From Phytoactinopolyspora mesophila (GTDB lineage Bacteria; Actinomycetota; Actinomycetes; Jiangellales; Jiangellaceae), in NCBI RefSeq assembly GCF_010122465.1, contig NZ_WLZY01000003.1:464322-528321 (forward strand): a stretch of DNA of 64,000 nt, written 5' to 3'. The position numbers and the translations under genes are program-made. Shown here piece after piece: positions 16,743 through 25,609 of this stretch; the first letter of the stretch is position 1, and each line of letters opens with the position of its first letter. The notes beneath the pieces were generated by a model. The model ran no database searches. It saw only the letters and a program-made list of their open reading frames with translations, and was not told where the DNA came from.

Positions 16743-17753
16743 ATGACCGCCCCCACCCGCCCGCTGGCCCCTCGTCAGCTGGGCAGCTCCGGATTGACCG
16801 TCTCCGGCCTCGGGCTCGGCTGTATGGGCATGAGCGAGTTCTACGGCTCACGCGACGACGACGAGTCGGTCGCCACCATCCATCGGGCTTTAGACCTAGG
16901 CGTCAACTTTCTCGACACCGCCGACATCTACGGTCCACACACCAATGAACAACTGGTGGGCCGCGCGATCGCCGGCCGGCGAGACGAGGTCGTCCTGGCC
17001 ACCAAGTTCGGGATCCTGCGCGATCCCGACGACCCCGTCTCCCGCGGCATGAACGGCACCCCGGAATACGTCCGGGCCGCATGCGAATCGTCACTCCAGC
17101 GGCTGGGCATCGACCACATCGACCTCTACTACCAACATCGAGCCGACCCGGACGTACCCATCGAGGAGACCGTCGGCGCCATGGCCGAACTGGTCCAGGC
17201 CGGCAAGGTGCGCTACCTGGGACTCTCCGAAGCGGCCGCGGACACGATCCGCCGGGCTCACGCCGTCCACCCGATCGCAGCACTGCAGTCGGAGTGGTCC
17301 CTGTGGAGCCGCGACATCGAGGGCGAGGTTATTCGTGCCTGCCGCGAGCTCGGCGTTGGCATCGTGCCGTACAGCCCGCTGGGCCGGGGTTTCCTGACCG
17401 GCGCCATCACCTCGCCCGATGACTTCGACAGCGACGACGTCCGGCACCGGTTCCCCCGCTTCCAGGGCGAGTCGTTCGGCAAGAACCTCGAGCTGGTGGA
17501 CAAGGTCCGCGCGATCGCCGATCGCCAAGGGAACACCCCTGGGCAGGTAGCGCTGGCCTGGGTGCTTGCGCAAGGGGAAGACGTCGTGCCCATACCAGGC
17601 ACCAAGCGGCGGCGTTACCTAGAGGAGAACGTCGCCGCCGTCGACGTGAAGCTCGACGAATCCGAGCTGCGGGAACTTGAGGCGGTTGTGCCGCAAGGAG
17701 AGCGCTACGGCGACATGACCTTCGTCGCCGGCACCACCCCCATGCCTCGCTGA
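16743..17753 (+). CDS. aldo/keto reductase
   Basis: A 336-residue (alpha/beta)8-barrel NADPH-dependent reductase. The catalytic set is recognisable: Asp and Tyr in [16 protein letters not shown], Lys in VVLATKFGI and His in [25 protein letters not shown] at the N-terminus and [15 protein letters not shown], the cofactor phosphate-binding segment, are standard for the AKR13/YakC-like branch. The ATG at 16743 follows an AGGAGA site. It is presumably co-transcribed with the MerR gene. The physiological carbonyl substrate is not predictable. Confidence 0.9.
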   Translation: MTAPTRPLAPRQLGSSGLTVSGLGLGCMGMSEFYGSRDDDESVATIHRALDLGVNFLDTADIYGPHTNEQLVGRAIAGRRDEVVLATKFGILRDPDDPVSRGMNGTPEYVRAACESSLQRLGIDHIDLYYQHRADPDVPIEETVGAMAELVQAGKVRYLGLSEAAADTIRRAHAVHPIAALQSEWSLWSRDIEGEVIRACRELGVGIVPYSPLGRGFLTGAITSPDDFDSDDVRHRFPRFQGESFGKNLELVDKVRAIADRQGNTPGQVALAWVLAQGEDVVPIPGTKRRRYLEENVAAVDVKLDESELRELEAVVPQGERYGDMTFVAGTTPMPR

Positions 17754-17770
17754 CCTACACCCGGCCTCAC

Positions 17771-17862
17771 CTAGATGATCATGTTTGGTGGGTTTTCTCG
17801 TGGATCAACAGGACTGCAGGCATGGTCAAGCACGAGGAAACCCACCAAACATGATCATCTAG
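17771..17862. repeat. inverted repeat element, shared family copy 2
   Basis: The two arms, about 32 bases each, are complementary with a single mismatch; they begin CTAGATGATCATGTTTGGTG and end CACCAAACATGATCATCTAG. The centre contains CTGCAGG. It lies between convergent genes (aldo/keto reductase and YndJ-like) and its right end overlaps the YndJ-like stop codon region. Confidence 0.9.
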
Positions 17863-18845
17863 TTTGGCGCCGGGGCGGGACGGGCGGCGGCGCTGAGCTC
17901 GCGGCGCAGTCGGTGCCACGCCAGCAGCCCGCAGCCCGCGAATCCCACCGCGTTGACCACACCATGTGTGGCGGCCATCCACGTCAGAGACAGATAGGGA
18001 ATGTCTTCCCACACGTGCCCAGCCGCCCAGCTCAGCGCCAGCACCATCGTGCCGGCGAGCACGATCGCGCTCGTGGCGAACAGGAACCTGGTGAGACGGT
18101 TCGACGACGACGGCCGTACCCGGCGCCACACGATCCACCCCAACATCCACATGCCCGCTGTGAGGACCGCCGCGCCCAGCATCTCGACCTCGTCGGACGT
18201 GAAATACCCGATGAACACGATCGCCGTGCCGGCCGGGACGGTCAGCGCCACGATCTCCGACATCAGCGACCGCACGGTGCTGGCGACCAATCCCGCAACC
18301 AACGCCGCGGCGAAGCCCGCGAAATGGAAGTGCGCCACTGTGAGCGCCAGGATCGGCATGCCGAATCCGAACAGCTCGTACCCGGCGCGCGCGGCCACCA
18401 AGCTGCTGCCCGCGATCAACGGCGTGACCATCGCCGTCAGCACCGCGATCTCCACGGGTTGCAGGGAGCGCCGGCGGATCAGCCGCATCAGCGCAAGGAT
18501 TGCCAGCCACAGCGTCACCAGGCCATACACGCCCGCGGCCACAGCCGCGGCGCCACCACGGTCCATGATCAACGACGACGCACCCACCACGCCGGCGAGC
18601 GGCCACGCCTGGGTGATGTGGGACAGGCGGCGTTGGTCGTCATCCAATAGGCGCAGGCCCAGCGGGACAACAAACACCATCCCGAACGTCACAACCAAGC
18701 CCACCAACACCGTCACGAGATGAGCGTACTGTGCCTCTCGCCGCGTGACCGACGCTCCCGCCAGGCACCAGCCGCATCCCGGCCTCGCCGACGATCCGGC
18801 GCCTCCCGCTCGGCTGATGCTGCCGTGAACCCGAGTGTTCGGCAC
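17859..18845 (-). CDS. YndJ-like integral membrane protein
   Basis: Up to 328 residues with about eight or nine hydrophobic segments, including VTVLVGLVVTFGMVFVVPLGLRLL and VAHFHFAGFAAALVAGLVAS. The VVPLGLRLL and AHFHFAGF segments recall the YndJ family, whose function is unknown. The start is unsure: the ATG at 18845 gives a 40-residue hydrophilic leader, and an internal GTG at 18716 would begin just before the first membrane segment. Its first codons lie close to the divergent yggS promoter. Confidence 0.6.
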   Translation of the reverse strand: MPNTRVHGSISRAGGAGSSARPGCGWCLAGASVTRREAQYAHLVTVLVGLVVTFGMVFVVPLGLRLLDDDQRRLSHITQAWPLAGVVGASSLIMDRGGAAAVAAGVYGLVTLWLAILALMRLIRRRSLQPVEIAVLTAMVTPLIAGSSLVAARAGYELFGFGMPILALTVAHFHFAGFAAALVAGLVASTVRSLMSEIVALTVPAGTAIVFIGYFTSDEVEMLGAAVLTAGMWMLGWIVWRRVRPSSSNRLTRFLFATSAIVLAGTMVLALSWAAGHVWEDIPYLSLTWMAATHGVVNAVGFAGCGLLAWHRLRRELSAAARPAPAPN

Positions 18846-18895
18846 GCACTATGGTCGACACGTGCGGCCACGAAGGGTCGCGCTGGAGGGGAGAC

Positions 18896-19600
18896 ATGCT
18901 GACCGACGCCCAGATACATGCCAACGTCTCAGCTCTGCGAGAACGCATCGACGCGGCCTGCCGGGAGGCTGGCCGTGATGCCGCTGACGTCGATCTGTTG
19001 CTGGCGACCAAGCAGGTTCCCGCCGACCGGATCAGGGTGGCGATCGACGCGGGTGCGCGGCTGATCGGCGAGAACAAGGTGCAGGAGCTCGCCGACAAAG
19101 ACGCGCAACTGGCCGGCACGGAGTGTGAACGGCATTTCATCGGCCATCTGCAGAGCAACAAGGTCAACCATGTTCTCCGATACGTCACCTGCATCCAGTC
19201 GGTCGACTCGATCGGCCTTGCTGATCGCCTGCAACGGCGTCTGGACGCTCTCGATCAGAATGTCGACGTGCTGGTCCAGGTCAACACATCCGGTGAGGCA
19301 AGCAAGTACGGCGTCCCTCCGGAAGAAGCGTCGGCACTGGTCAAGGAGATAGCCAAACGTGACCGGCTCCGCGTGCGCGGACTGATGACCATCGGGCTCC
19401 CGGCCGCCACGCCCGATCTCATCCGCCCGAGTTATCAGTCGCTTCGCGTGGTTCGTGACCGGATCCGAGACGAGACCGGAGGCAGTGTCAGCGCCGGCGT
19501 GCTGTCGATGGGTATGAGCCGCGATCTGGACATCGCGATCGCGGAGGGATCCACCATGGTCCGGGTCGGCACAGCGGTGTTCGGAGCCCGGTCCTACTGA
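18896..19600 (+). CDS. YggS family pyridoxal phosphate homeostasis protein
   Basis: A 234-residue PLP-binding barrel protein of the YggS/PLPBP family. DLLLATKQVPADRIRVAIDAGARLIGENKVQEL carries the Lys that binds PLP (TKQ) and the GENKVQE signature; HFIGHLQSNKV and LSMGMSRDLDIAIAEGSTMVRVGTAVFG are the other hallmarks. The family has no catalytic activity known; it buffers PLP and amino/keto acid pools. The ATG at 18896 follows GGAGGGG, so the longer frame from 18851 is rejected. It stands alone before topA. Confidence 0.92.
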   Translation: MLTDAQIHANVSALRERIDAACREAGRDAADVDLLLATKQVPADRIRVAIDAGARLIGENKVQELADKDAQLAGTECERHFIGHLQSNKVNHVLRYVTCIQSVDSIGLADRLQRRLDALDQNVDVLVQVNTSGEASKYGVPPEEASALVKEIAKRDRLRVRGLMTIGLPAATPDLIRPSYQSLRVVRDRIRDETGGSVSAGVLSMGMSRDLDIAIAEGSTMVRVGTAVFGARSY

Positions 19601-19849
19601 CCCGGAAAAGACTCACGGGCCGAAGAGGCCGTACTATCTCCAAGGGAGTAGGGCGGTGTTGATCACGAACAGGACCACGCGGATCCGGTCCGTCACCAGG
19701 GTGGGAAGAGCCAGAAATCGGCGTGGCCCAGGTGTTCGGAGAGCCCTACCTGGGAACTTGTTGGGGAACAACGTCGTATACCGTGCGTTGTCGCAAGAGG
19801 AGTTCAGCACACCAGCACCGGAACTCTGAGGAGCAGTCGAGGGGATTTG

Positions 19850-22465
19850 ATGGCACAGAGCACCAACGGGGCGGGACGCCGCCTCGTGGTCGTGGAGTCG
19901 CCGGCGAAGGCCAAGACCATCGCCGGCTACCTTGGTGACGGCTACATCGTGGAATCCTCACTCGGACACATCCGCGATCTGCCGTCGAAGAAGACCGATG
20001 TTCCAGAGACCAAACGCGATCGCTACGGCGACCCCGTGGGCGTCGACGTTCAGGGCGACTTCGAGCCGCTCTACATCGTCCCCGCCGGGCGCGCCAGGGA
20101 ACAGGTCAAGAAACTCAAGTCGCTGTTGAAGGGCGCCGACGAACTCCTCCTCGCCACGGATGAGGACCGCGAGGGTGAGGCCATCGCCTGGCACCTTCGC
20201 GAGGAGCTCAAGCCCAAGGTGCCGGTGCGCCGCATGGTCTTCCACGAGATCACCCGCGATGCCATCCGCAACGCGGTCGACAGCCCCCGCGAGATCGACG
20301 AGGACCTGGTGGATGCCCAGGAGACCCGCCGGATCGTGGACCGGCTCTACGGCTACCAGATCTCGCCGGTGCTGTGGCGCAAGGTTACCCAGGGCCTGTC
20401 CGCGGGCCGTGTCCAAAGCGTGGCGACGAGGCTCGTCGTGGACCGCGAACGAGAGCGGATGGCGTTCACCTCGGCGTCGTACTGGGACCTCACCGCCACT
20501 CTCGACACCGGCACGTCGGACGACCCCAGCGCGTTCGAGGCCAAACTCCTGACCGTCGACGGCGCGCGTGTCGCCTCCGGCCGGGATTTCGATGCACACG
20601 GCCAGGTCAAAGGGCGCGGTAAGGTCGTCGTTCTCGACGAAGCCCGCGCCAGGGCGCTGGCCGGCGCCCTGGGCGAGGTCGGCTATCAGGTCAAGTCGGT
20701 CGAGGCCAAGCCGTACACCCGGCGCCCATACGCCCCGTTCCGTACCACGACGCTGCAGCAAGAGGCCTCCCGCAAGCTCGGATACGGCGCGGCGCGAACC
20801 ATGCAGATCGCTCAGCGGCTGTACGAGAACGGCTTCATCACCTATATGCGGACCGACTCCACAACTCTGTCGGACTCCGCCGTTTCCGCGGCCCGGTCCC
20901 AAGTTCGCGAGCTCTACGGCCCCGCTTACGTGCCGGACGCGCCCCGGGTCTACGCCAGCAAGGTGAAGAACGCCCAGGAAGCACACGAGGCCATCCGGCC
21001 CGCCGGAGACTCCTTCCGTACCCCTGCCGAGACCGGGCTACGCGACGAGGAGTACCGACTCTACGAGCTCATCTGGATGCGCACGGTCGCCTCGCAGATG
21101 AAAGACGCCAAGGGTGAGACCCTGACCGTCCGGGTCGGCGCCACGGCCAGCAGCGGGGAGGACGTCGAGTTCGGCGCATCCGGTCGGACCATCACCTTCC
21201 ACGGATTCCTCAAGGCGTATGTCGAGGGCTCCGACGATCCAGAGGCAGAGCTGGACGACCGCGAAAAGCGGCTGCCGCACCTCACGGAGGGCCAGGGGCT
21301 GACCGCAGCCGGCATCGAGCCGGCCGGGCACACCACCAAGCCACCCGCCCGGTACACCGAAGCCACGCTGGTCAAGGAGCTCGAAGACCGCGAGATCGGC
21401 CGCCCGTCCACTTATGCTTCGATCATCCGCACGGTCCTCGACCGGGGCTACGTCTTCAAGCGCGGCAATGCGTTGGTGCCGGCCTGGCTGGCGTTCGCGG
21501 TCGTACGCCTGCTGGAAGAACACTTCACCCGGCTGATCGACTACACGTTCACGGCGAAGATGGAAGATGTCCTGGACGAGATCGCTGCCGGCCGGGCGGA
21601 TCGGGCGGCGGAGCTGGCGCAGTTCTGGCACGGCGACGAGAACATCGCCGGGCTGAAGAATCTCGCGGACAACCTGGGCGAAATCGACGCACGTGGCATC
21701 TCCTCGTTCCCGGTGGGCGACGGCATCACCGTCCGGGTCGGCCGGTACGGGCCATACATCGAGGACGAAGAAGGCAATCGCGGCAGCGTCCCCGAAGACC
21801 TGCCGCCAGACGAGCTCACCGTCACCAAAGCCCAGGAGCTGCTCAAAGCCGGCAACGGTGATCGCGAGCTGGGCGTCAACCCGGACACCGGCCGAACCGT
21901 CGTCGCCAAGTCCGGCCGGTACGGGCCGTACGTCACCGAGATCTTGCCCGACGACGCACCCAAGGGCGCCAAACCGCCCACCGCTTCGCTGTTCAAGACG
22001 ATGGACATCGAGTCGATAACGCTCGATGAAGCGCTCAGGCTGTTGACTCTGCCACGGACCGTTGGCAAGGATCCGGAAGGCAAAGAGATCATCGCCGCGA
22101 ACGGCCGGTACGGACCCTACGTGAAGAAGGGCACTGACTCGCGCTCGCTTCCCGACGAGGAGTCCCTGTTCACTGTCACGGTCGAGGAAGCCGAGAAACT
22201 CTTCGCCCAGCCGAAGGGGCGCCGCGGCGCCAGAGCCGCCACGCCGCCACTGAAGGAACTCGGCAACGAGCCGGCCACCGGCAAGCCGTTGGTGGTCAAG
22301 GACGGACGGTTCGGTCCGTACATCACCGACGGCGAGGTCAACGTCACCGTGCCACGGGGAACGTCGGTGGAGCAGCTGAGCATCGAGCGGGCCGCTGAAC
22401 TCATCGCCGAGAAACGTGCCAAGGGTCCGGCTCCGAAGAAGCGCACCCGTAAGTCGAGCGCCTGA
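19850..22465 (+). CDS. topA: DNA topoisomerase I (type IA)
   Basis: An 871-residue enzyme relaxing negative supercoils. The TOPRIM domain starts VVVESPAKAKTIAGYLG with the acidic DEDREGEAIAWHL cluster; the active tyrosine is Tyr332 in FITYMRTDSTTLSD. SAGRVQSVATRLVVDRE is also typical. Instead of zinc ribbons, the C-terminus has about four repeats with GRYGPY-type motifs, as in actinobacterial TopA, ending in a basic tail (KKRTRKSSA). The ATG at 19850 is preferred over the adjacent TTG. Upstream 250 bases hold its promoter region; no other gene is seen there. Confidence 0.97.
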   Translation: MAQSTNGAGRRLVVVESPAKAKTIAGYLGDGYIVESSLGHIRDLPSKKTDVPETKRDRYGDPVGVDVQGDFEPLYIVPAGRAREQVKKLKSLLKGADELLLATDEDREGEAIAWHLREELKPKVPVRRMVFHEITRDAIRNAVDSPREIDEDLVDAQETRRIVDRLYGYQISPVLWRKVTQGLSAGRVQSVATRLVVDRERERMAFTSASYWDLTATLDTGTSDDPSAFEAKLLTVDGARVASGRDFDAHGQVKGRGKVVVLDEARARALAGALGEVGYQVKSVEAKPYTRRPYAPFRTTTLQQEASRKLGYGAARTMQIAQRLYENGFITYMRTDSTTLSDSAVSAARSQVRELYGPAYVPDAPRVYASKVKNAQEAHEAIRPAGDSFRTPAETGLRDEEYRLYELIWMRTVASQMKDAKGETLTVRVGATASSGEDVEFGASGRTITFHGFLKAYVEGSDDPEAELDDREKRLPHLTEGQGLTAAGIEPAGHTTKPPARYTEATLVKELEDREIGRPSTYASIIRTVLDRGYVFKRGNALVPAWLAFAVVRLLEEHFTRLIDYTFTAKMEDVLDEIAAGRADRAAELAQFWHGDENIAGLKNLADNLGEIDARGISSFPVGDGITVRVGRYGPYIEDEEGNRGSVPEDLPPDELTVTKAQELLKAGNGDRELGVNPDTGRTVVAKSGRYGPYVTEILPDDAPKGAKPPTASLFKTMDIESITLDEALRLLTLPRTVGKDPEGKEIIAANGRYGPYVKKGTDSRSLPDEESLFTVTVEEAEKLFAQPKGRRGARAATPPLKELGNEPATGKPLVVKDGRFGPYITDGEVNVTVPRGTSVEQLSIERAAELIAEKRAKGPAPKKRTRKSSA

Positions 22466-22547
22466 CGGGCTTTGCCCACCACGTTTCACCCGGTGAGCAG
22501 CCTCGTCGATGCTGTGACTCGTACGCCAGGGATCCCCCCGACGTTTC

Positions 22548-22578
22548 CCTGAACTTCCCCGTCTCGGGGTTGTTCAGG
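22548..22578. terminator. hairpin between topA and dedA-like gene
   Basis: CCTGAAC and GTTCAGG form the outer stem, with CCCC/GGGG inside, in a 31-base structure about 80 bases after topA. No clear U tract follows, so it may be an attenuator or weak terminator. Confidence 0.5.
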
Positions 22579-22606
22579 CACACATCGGCCGGGCAGCCTC
22601 GAGACC

Positions 22607-23275
22607 GTGGATCCCGCTTCCCTGGTCGCCATCCCGCTGGCGGCATACCTGGCCATGACCGTTCTCGTCGCGTTCGACTCCATCATGCCCGCCGTCCCGT
22701 CCGAGGTGTTCGTGGTGTCGTCGGGCGCGTTCGCCGCAGCCGGTGAACTCCACCTCGCTTGGGCCGTGGCGGCCGCGGCAGTGGGCGCCGTGGCCGGAGA
22801 CCACGTGGTGTTCGGGCTCGGCCGGCACAAACTTCCGGGCGCACTGGACCGGTTCCGGCTCGGCCGACGCGCCCGGATGAGCGTCGAGCGTGTCTACGAC
22901 CGGTTCGGGTCCGCCAGCGCGGCAACGATTGTCGCGGGGCGTTTTCTGCCTCTAGGACGCACCGCCAGCGCCGCCAGCGCTGGGCTGGCTGGACTCGCTC
23001 CACGGCGCTTCCTCATCTGGAGTGTGGTGGGAAGCCTCGCGTGGGCGAGCTGGCTCGTCGGCCTCGGCTATCTGACCGGATCGGTCACCGAGGCGCCGCT
23101 GTGGATGCAATCGCTGATCGGTATCGGGGTGGCGCTTGTCGTCGGCGTGTGGGCCGGCGCGATCAGGGCGATCATCCGCACCCGCCGGCGGCTGATCGAT
23201 TTCGCGGATCGCAACCGGCCCGCCGCGGCGCCGGCAGCAGCGCGAGCACCTCAGTCGGTGGTGACGTTGCGCTGA
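22607..23275 (+). CDS. DedA/VTT family membrane protein
   Basis: A 222-residue inner-membrane protein. FDSIMPAVPSEVFVVSSGAFAA corresponds to the first DedA signature, where the Pro and Glu sit in a re-entrant loop, and VAGRFLPLGRTASAASAGLAGL is the F/GRFxPxxR motif with the conserved arginines. The family (SNARE-associated/VTT domain) includes lipid scramblases and transporters of undecaprenyl phosphate. The GTG at 22607 is the start. Its last 25 bases overlap the end of the convergent BON gene. Confidence 0.85.
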   Translation: MDPASLVAIPLAAYLAMTVLVAFDSIMPAVPSEVFVVSSGAFAAAGELHLAWAVAAAAVGAVAGDHVVFGLGRHKLPGALDRFRLGRRARMSVERVYDRFGSASAATIVAGRFLPLGRTASAASAGLAGLAPRRFLIWSVVGSLAWASWLVGLGYLTGSVTEAPLWMQSLIGIGVALVVGVWAGAIRAIIRTRRRLIDFADRNRPAAAPAAARAPQSVVTLR

Positions 23276-23574
23276 AGCGGACGGAGCTGATTGCTGACAT
23301 CCACCACACCAGGCGTGTCCCAGGCGTCGTCACCCGCGGCCCGTTTGACCAGCCACGACGAGACCTGGCCACCGAGAACCACCACACCTTGTTTCACGTC
23401 CACCTTGATGTCGTCGTGTTTGGTGTAGGTGTTCGTCTTCAGCCGATCGACAACGGCCGACTTGATGTCGCCGTCGCTCAGACCAGCCTCGCCCTCAGAC
23501 TGCGGCTCATCCAGCCACTCGTAGTAATACCGCGCGTCGGGGTAGGTCCACGGAGGAATGATCGGAATCATCAT
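23251..23574 (-). CDS. BON domain protein
   Basis: A 107-residue protein. The BON fold is at residues about 35-100: LSDGDIKSAVVDRLKTNTYTKHDDIKVDVKQGVVVLGGQVSSWLVKRAAGDDAWDTPGVVDVSNQL. The conserved GxVxLxGxV core and the late glycine are recognisable. BON domains bind phospholipid or other ligands. There is no signal peptide, and the tyrosine-rich start (PDARYYYEWLDE) is of unknown role. It overlaps the 3' end of the DedA gene tail to tail. Confidence 0.82.
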   Translation of the reverse strand: MMIPIIPPWTYPDARYYYEWLDEPQSEGEAGLSDGDIKSAVVDRLKTNTYTKHDDIKVDVKQGVVVLGGQVSSWLVKRAAGDDAWDTPGVVDVSNQLRPLQRNVTTD

Positions 23575-23640
23575 GCCCCAGGCATACCCGCTGTCCGGCG
23601 CCTCATGCGTACCGGGGACAGTCCGTTGGACCGGCCCGGT

Positions 23641-24792
23641 TCAGCGCGCCGCGGGTTCCGCCTCGTCGACCCAGCCGGCAAACAACACGAGCCCGGAACC
23701 GCGGTGAACGGCGAGGAACCCGAACGGACGGTCGTAGGTCATTTGGAGCCCACGCGCGTTGTGGACCGGCATCGAGACCACCCGCAGGCCGACTGCTGAG
23801 ACGGCCGCTGCCTCGAAACCCGTCGCGCTGAATATCGCCACGGCGGACTGCACCGCTTGATCGACCCGCATGGGAACCGGCGAGATCCGGGAGAAATGAC
23901 CTCGATCGGATCGACTCACCGTTTCCAGGCCGAAGATGCGCGCGTTCTCCAATAGATCGTGCTCCGAGCGCACGGTGAACCGGACGGTGGTGACGGCGAC
24001 GCTCGGCCGCTGGGCCGCGACGACGCTGAGGCCCGGCGCGGCCGAGACGTCGGCGTGGAGCAAGTCACTTCCGGACTGGACCCGGTGATCACCGGCTAGT
24101 ACGGCCATCGCGGCAGGCAGCACTGCCGACGGGGGTTGCTCTTCTGGACCGAGGACGAGGTGTACGTCGATTCCGTTGTCGCCCTCGATCCGGGTCAACG
24201 TGAGCACCCCAGCCGGGGTCAGCGCCGCCCGCAGGTCGTCGAGCCCGCGAGTGGTCCGCTGCAGCCCGGCGAGACGTTTCCCGGCCCACGGCCCGAGCGC
24301 GGGTGTCACGGTCTCATCGCTGAACTTCCGCGTCCACGACGTTCTCAGCGCGACGGCCGTGGCGAGTGTCAGCATCAGGTCGGCGTGGGTCTCGACGGGG
24401 AAATGTTCGATCAGGCCGTGGGTGCGCTCGCGTGCCCATACATCGAGCTTCGGCTGGTCTATGCGCGGGTCACCAGATATCTCGCCCACCGTGCCCGGTG
24501 GGAGTTCGTTGACCCAGTCGGGGTTCACCTGGGCTGCGCTTTGCGCCCATAGGCCCAGTGCAGCGTCGACGCCCTCAATACCATCGATGCTCTTCATCGC
24601 GTCCCGGGCCGACTCCATACATTGATCCGATGGCAGCCTCACCGCCTCCGCGAGCTCTTCGCGGCCCGGCTCGTCGGCCGATGCGGCCAGCACCGCAAGC
24701 AGCGGCCACAACCCAGCCCCGGATAGGACACCGGGCCCTTCGAGTCGCGCGGCCCACGACGCGGTCAACGCGTTCACCGTCCTCGTATGCAT
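23641..24792 (-). CDS. serpin-like protein
   Basis: A 383-residue protein of normal serpin length. Recognised serpin features are KLDVWARERTHGLIEHFP (helix F region), ATAVALRTSWTRKFSDETVTPA (strand 3A region, normally NAIYFKGxWxxxF) and the C-terminal YDRPFGFLAVHRGSGLVLFAGWV (strand 5B region). The reactive-centre hinge, usually an Ala-rich GTEAAAAT run, appears as FEAAAVSAVGL, so inhibitory activity is uncertain. No signal peptide is seen, which argues for a cytosolic role. Other identity is possible, but the C-terminal match is strong. Confidence 0.78.
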   Translation of the reverse strand: MHTRTVNALTASWAARLEGPGVLSGAGLWPLLAVLAASADEPGREELAEAVRLPSDQCMESARDAMKSIDGIEGVDAALGLWAQSAAQVNPDWVNELPPGTVGEISGDPRIDQPKLDVWARERTHGLIEHFPVETHADLMLTLATAVALRTSWTRKFSDETVTPALGPWAGKRLAGLQRTTRGLDDLRAALTPAGVLTLTRIEGDNGIDVHLVLGPEEQPPSAVLPAAMAVLAGDHRVQSGSDLLHADVSAAPGLSVVAAQRPSVAVTTVRFTVRSEHDLLENARIFGLETVSRSDRGHFSRISPVPMRVDQAVQSAVAIFSATGFEAAAVSAVGLRVVSMPVHNARGLQMTYDRPFGFLAVHRGSGLVLFAGWVDEAEPAAR

Positions 24793-24821
24793 ACACCGAC
24801 CCTAACCTCATCCGCCCGCCC

Positions 24822-24913
24822 CTAGATGATCATGTTTGGTGGGTCTTCTCTTGGGTCACCATGCCTGCAGGCCTATCGACGCGCGAGAAAACCCACCAAA
24901 CATGATCATCTAG
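24822..24913. repeat. inverted repeat element, shared family copy 3
   Basis: The arms begin CTAGATGATCATGTTTGGTG and end with the complement; outer pairing is perfect for 22 bases and continues with a few mismatches. The centre contains CCTGCAGG. The outer arms are identical to copy 2 (17771-17862). It lies between the divergent starts of the serpin gene and tmk, so it is not always at gene ends. Confidence 0.9.
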
Positions 24914-24970
24914 CTGGGCGAAGAGGTGAGCCGGTCAACAGCTGGCGGCGTGGGTGACTACGCTGGCGGC

Positions 24971-25609
24971 GTGACGCATAAGGACGACGCCCGCCAGGAC
25001 GGGCTGTTCATCGCCTTCGAAGGCGGCGACGGCGTGGGCAAGTCGACTCAAGTCGAACTGCTCGCCGAGCACCTGCGCGGCCAGGGACGCGACGTCGTCG
25101 TCACCCGCGAGCCCGGTGACTCTCGCATCGGACCACAGGTCCGAAGCATCGTCCTCGACGGAGGTGAACTCGACGAACGCGCCGAAGCCCTGCTGTTCGC
25201 CGCCGACCGTGCCGACCATGTGGCCGCCCTGATCAAGCCGGCTTTACAGCGTGGTGCCGTGGTGATCACCGATCGCTACACCGACTCGTCAGTCGCATAC
25301 CAAGGCGCTGGGCGCGCTCTCGGCACCGCTGAAGTCGCTGCGTTGTCGGACTTCGCCACCCAAGGGCTTCGACCCCACCTCACCGTGCTCCTCGACCTCG
25401 ACGCTGCCGAGCGTCGTCGAAGGATGCTGGCTCTCGGGCAATTCGACCGGATCGAACGTGAACCCGACCAGCTTCATGAAAACGTCCGGCGGGCGTTCCT
25501 CGAACTTGCCGCTTCAGCGCCTGAGCGCTATCTGGTCGTAGACGCCACGCGCCCCCCGGAAGACATCGCCACCGACGTGGCCGCCGCAGTGGACAAGGTG
25601 ATGACGTGA
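24971..25609 (+). CDS. tmk: thymidylate kinase
   Basis: A 212-residue dTMP kinase. The P-loop FEGGDGVGKSTQ begins at residue 16, VTREPGDSRIGPQVRSIVLDG is the dTMP-binding region and ITDRYTDSSVAYQGAGRALG is the signature DRY motif. It converts dTMP to dTDP for DNA synthesis. The start is GTG 24971; the frame beyond it has no family similarity. It overlaps holB by four bases (GTGA), a common tmk-holB couple in bacteria. Confidence 0.95.
   Translation: MTHKDDARQDGLFIAFEGGDGVGKSTQVELLAEHLRGQGRDVVVTREPGDSRIGPQVRSIVLDGGELDERAEALLFAADRADHVAALIKPALQRGAVVITDRYTDSSVAYQGAGRALGTAEVAALSDFATQGLRPHLTVLLDLDAAERRRRMLALGQFDRIEREPDQLHENVRRAFLELAASAPERYLVVDATRPPEDIATDVAAAVDKVMT

Noticed and set aside
21038..22489. 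A 483-codon minus-strand frame
   Set aside because: Antisense to topA; no recognisable protein motif.
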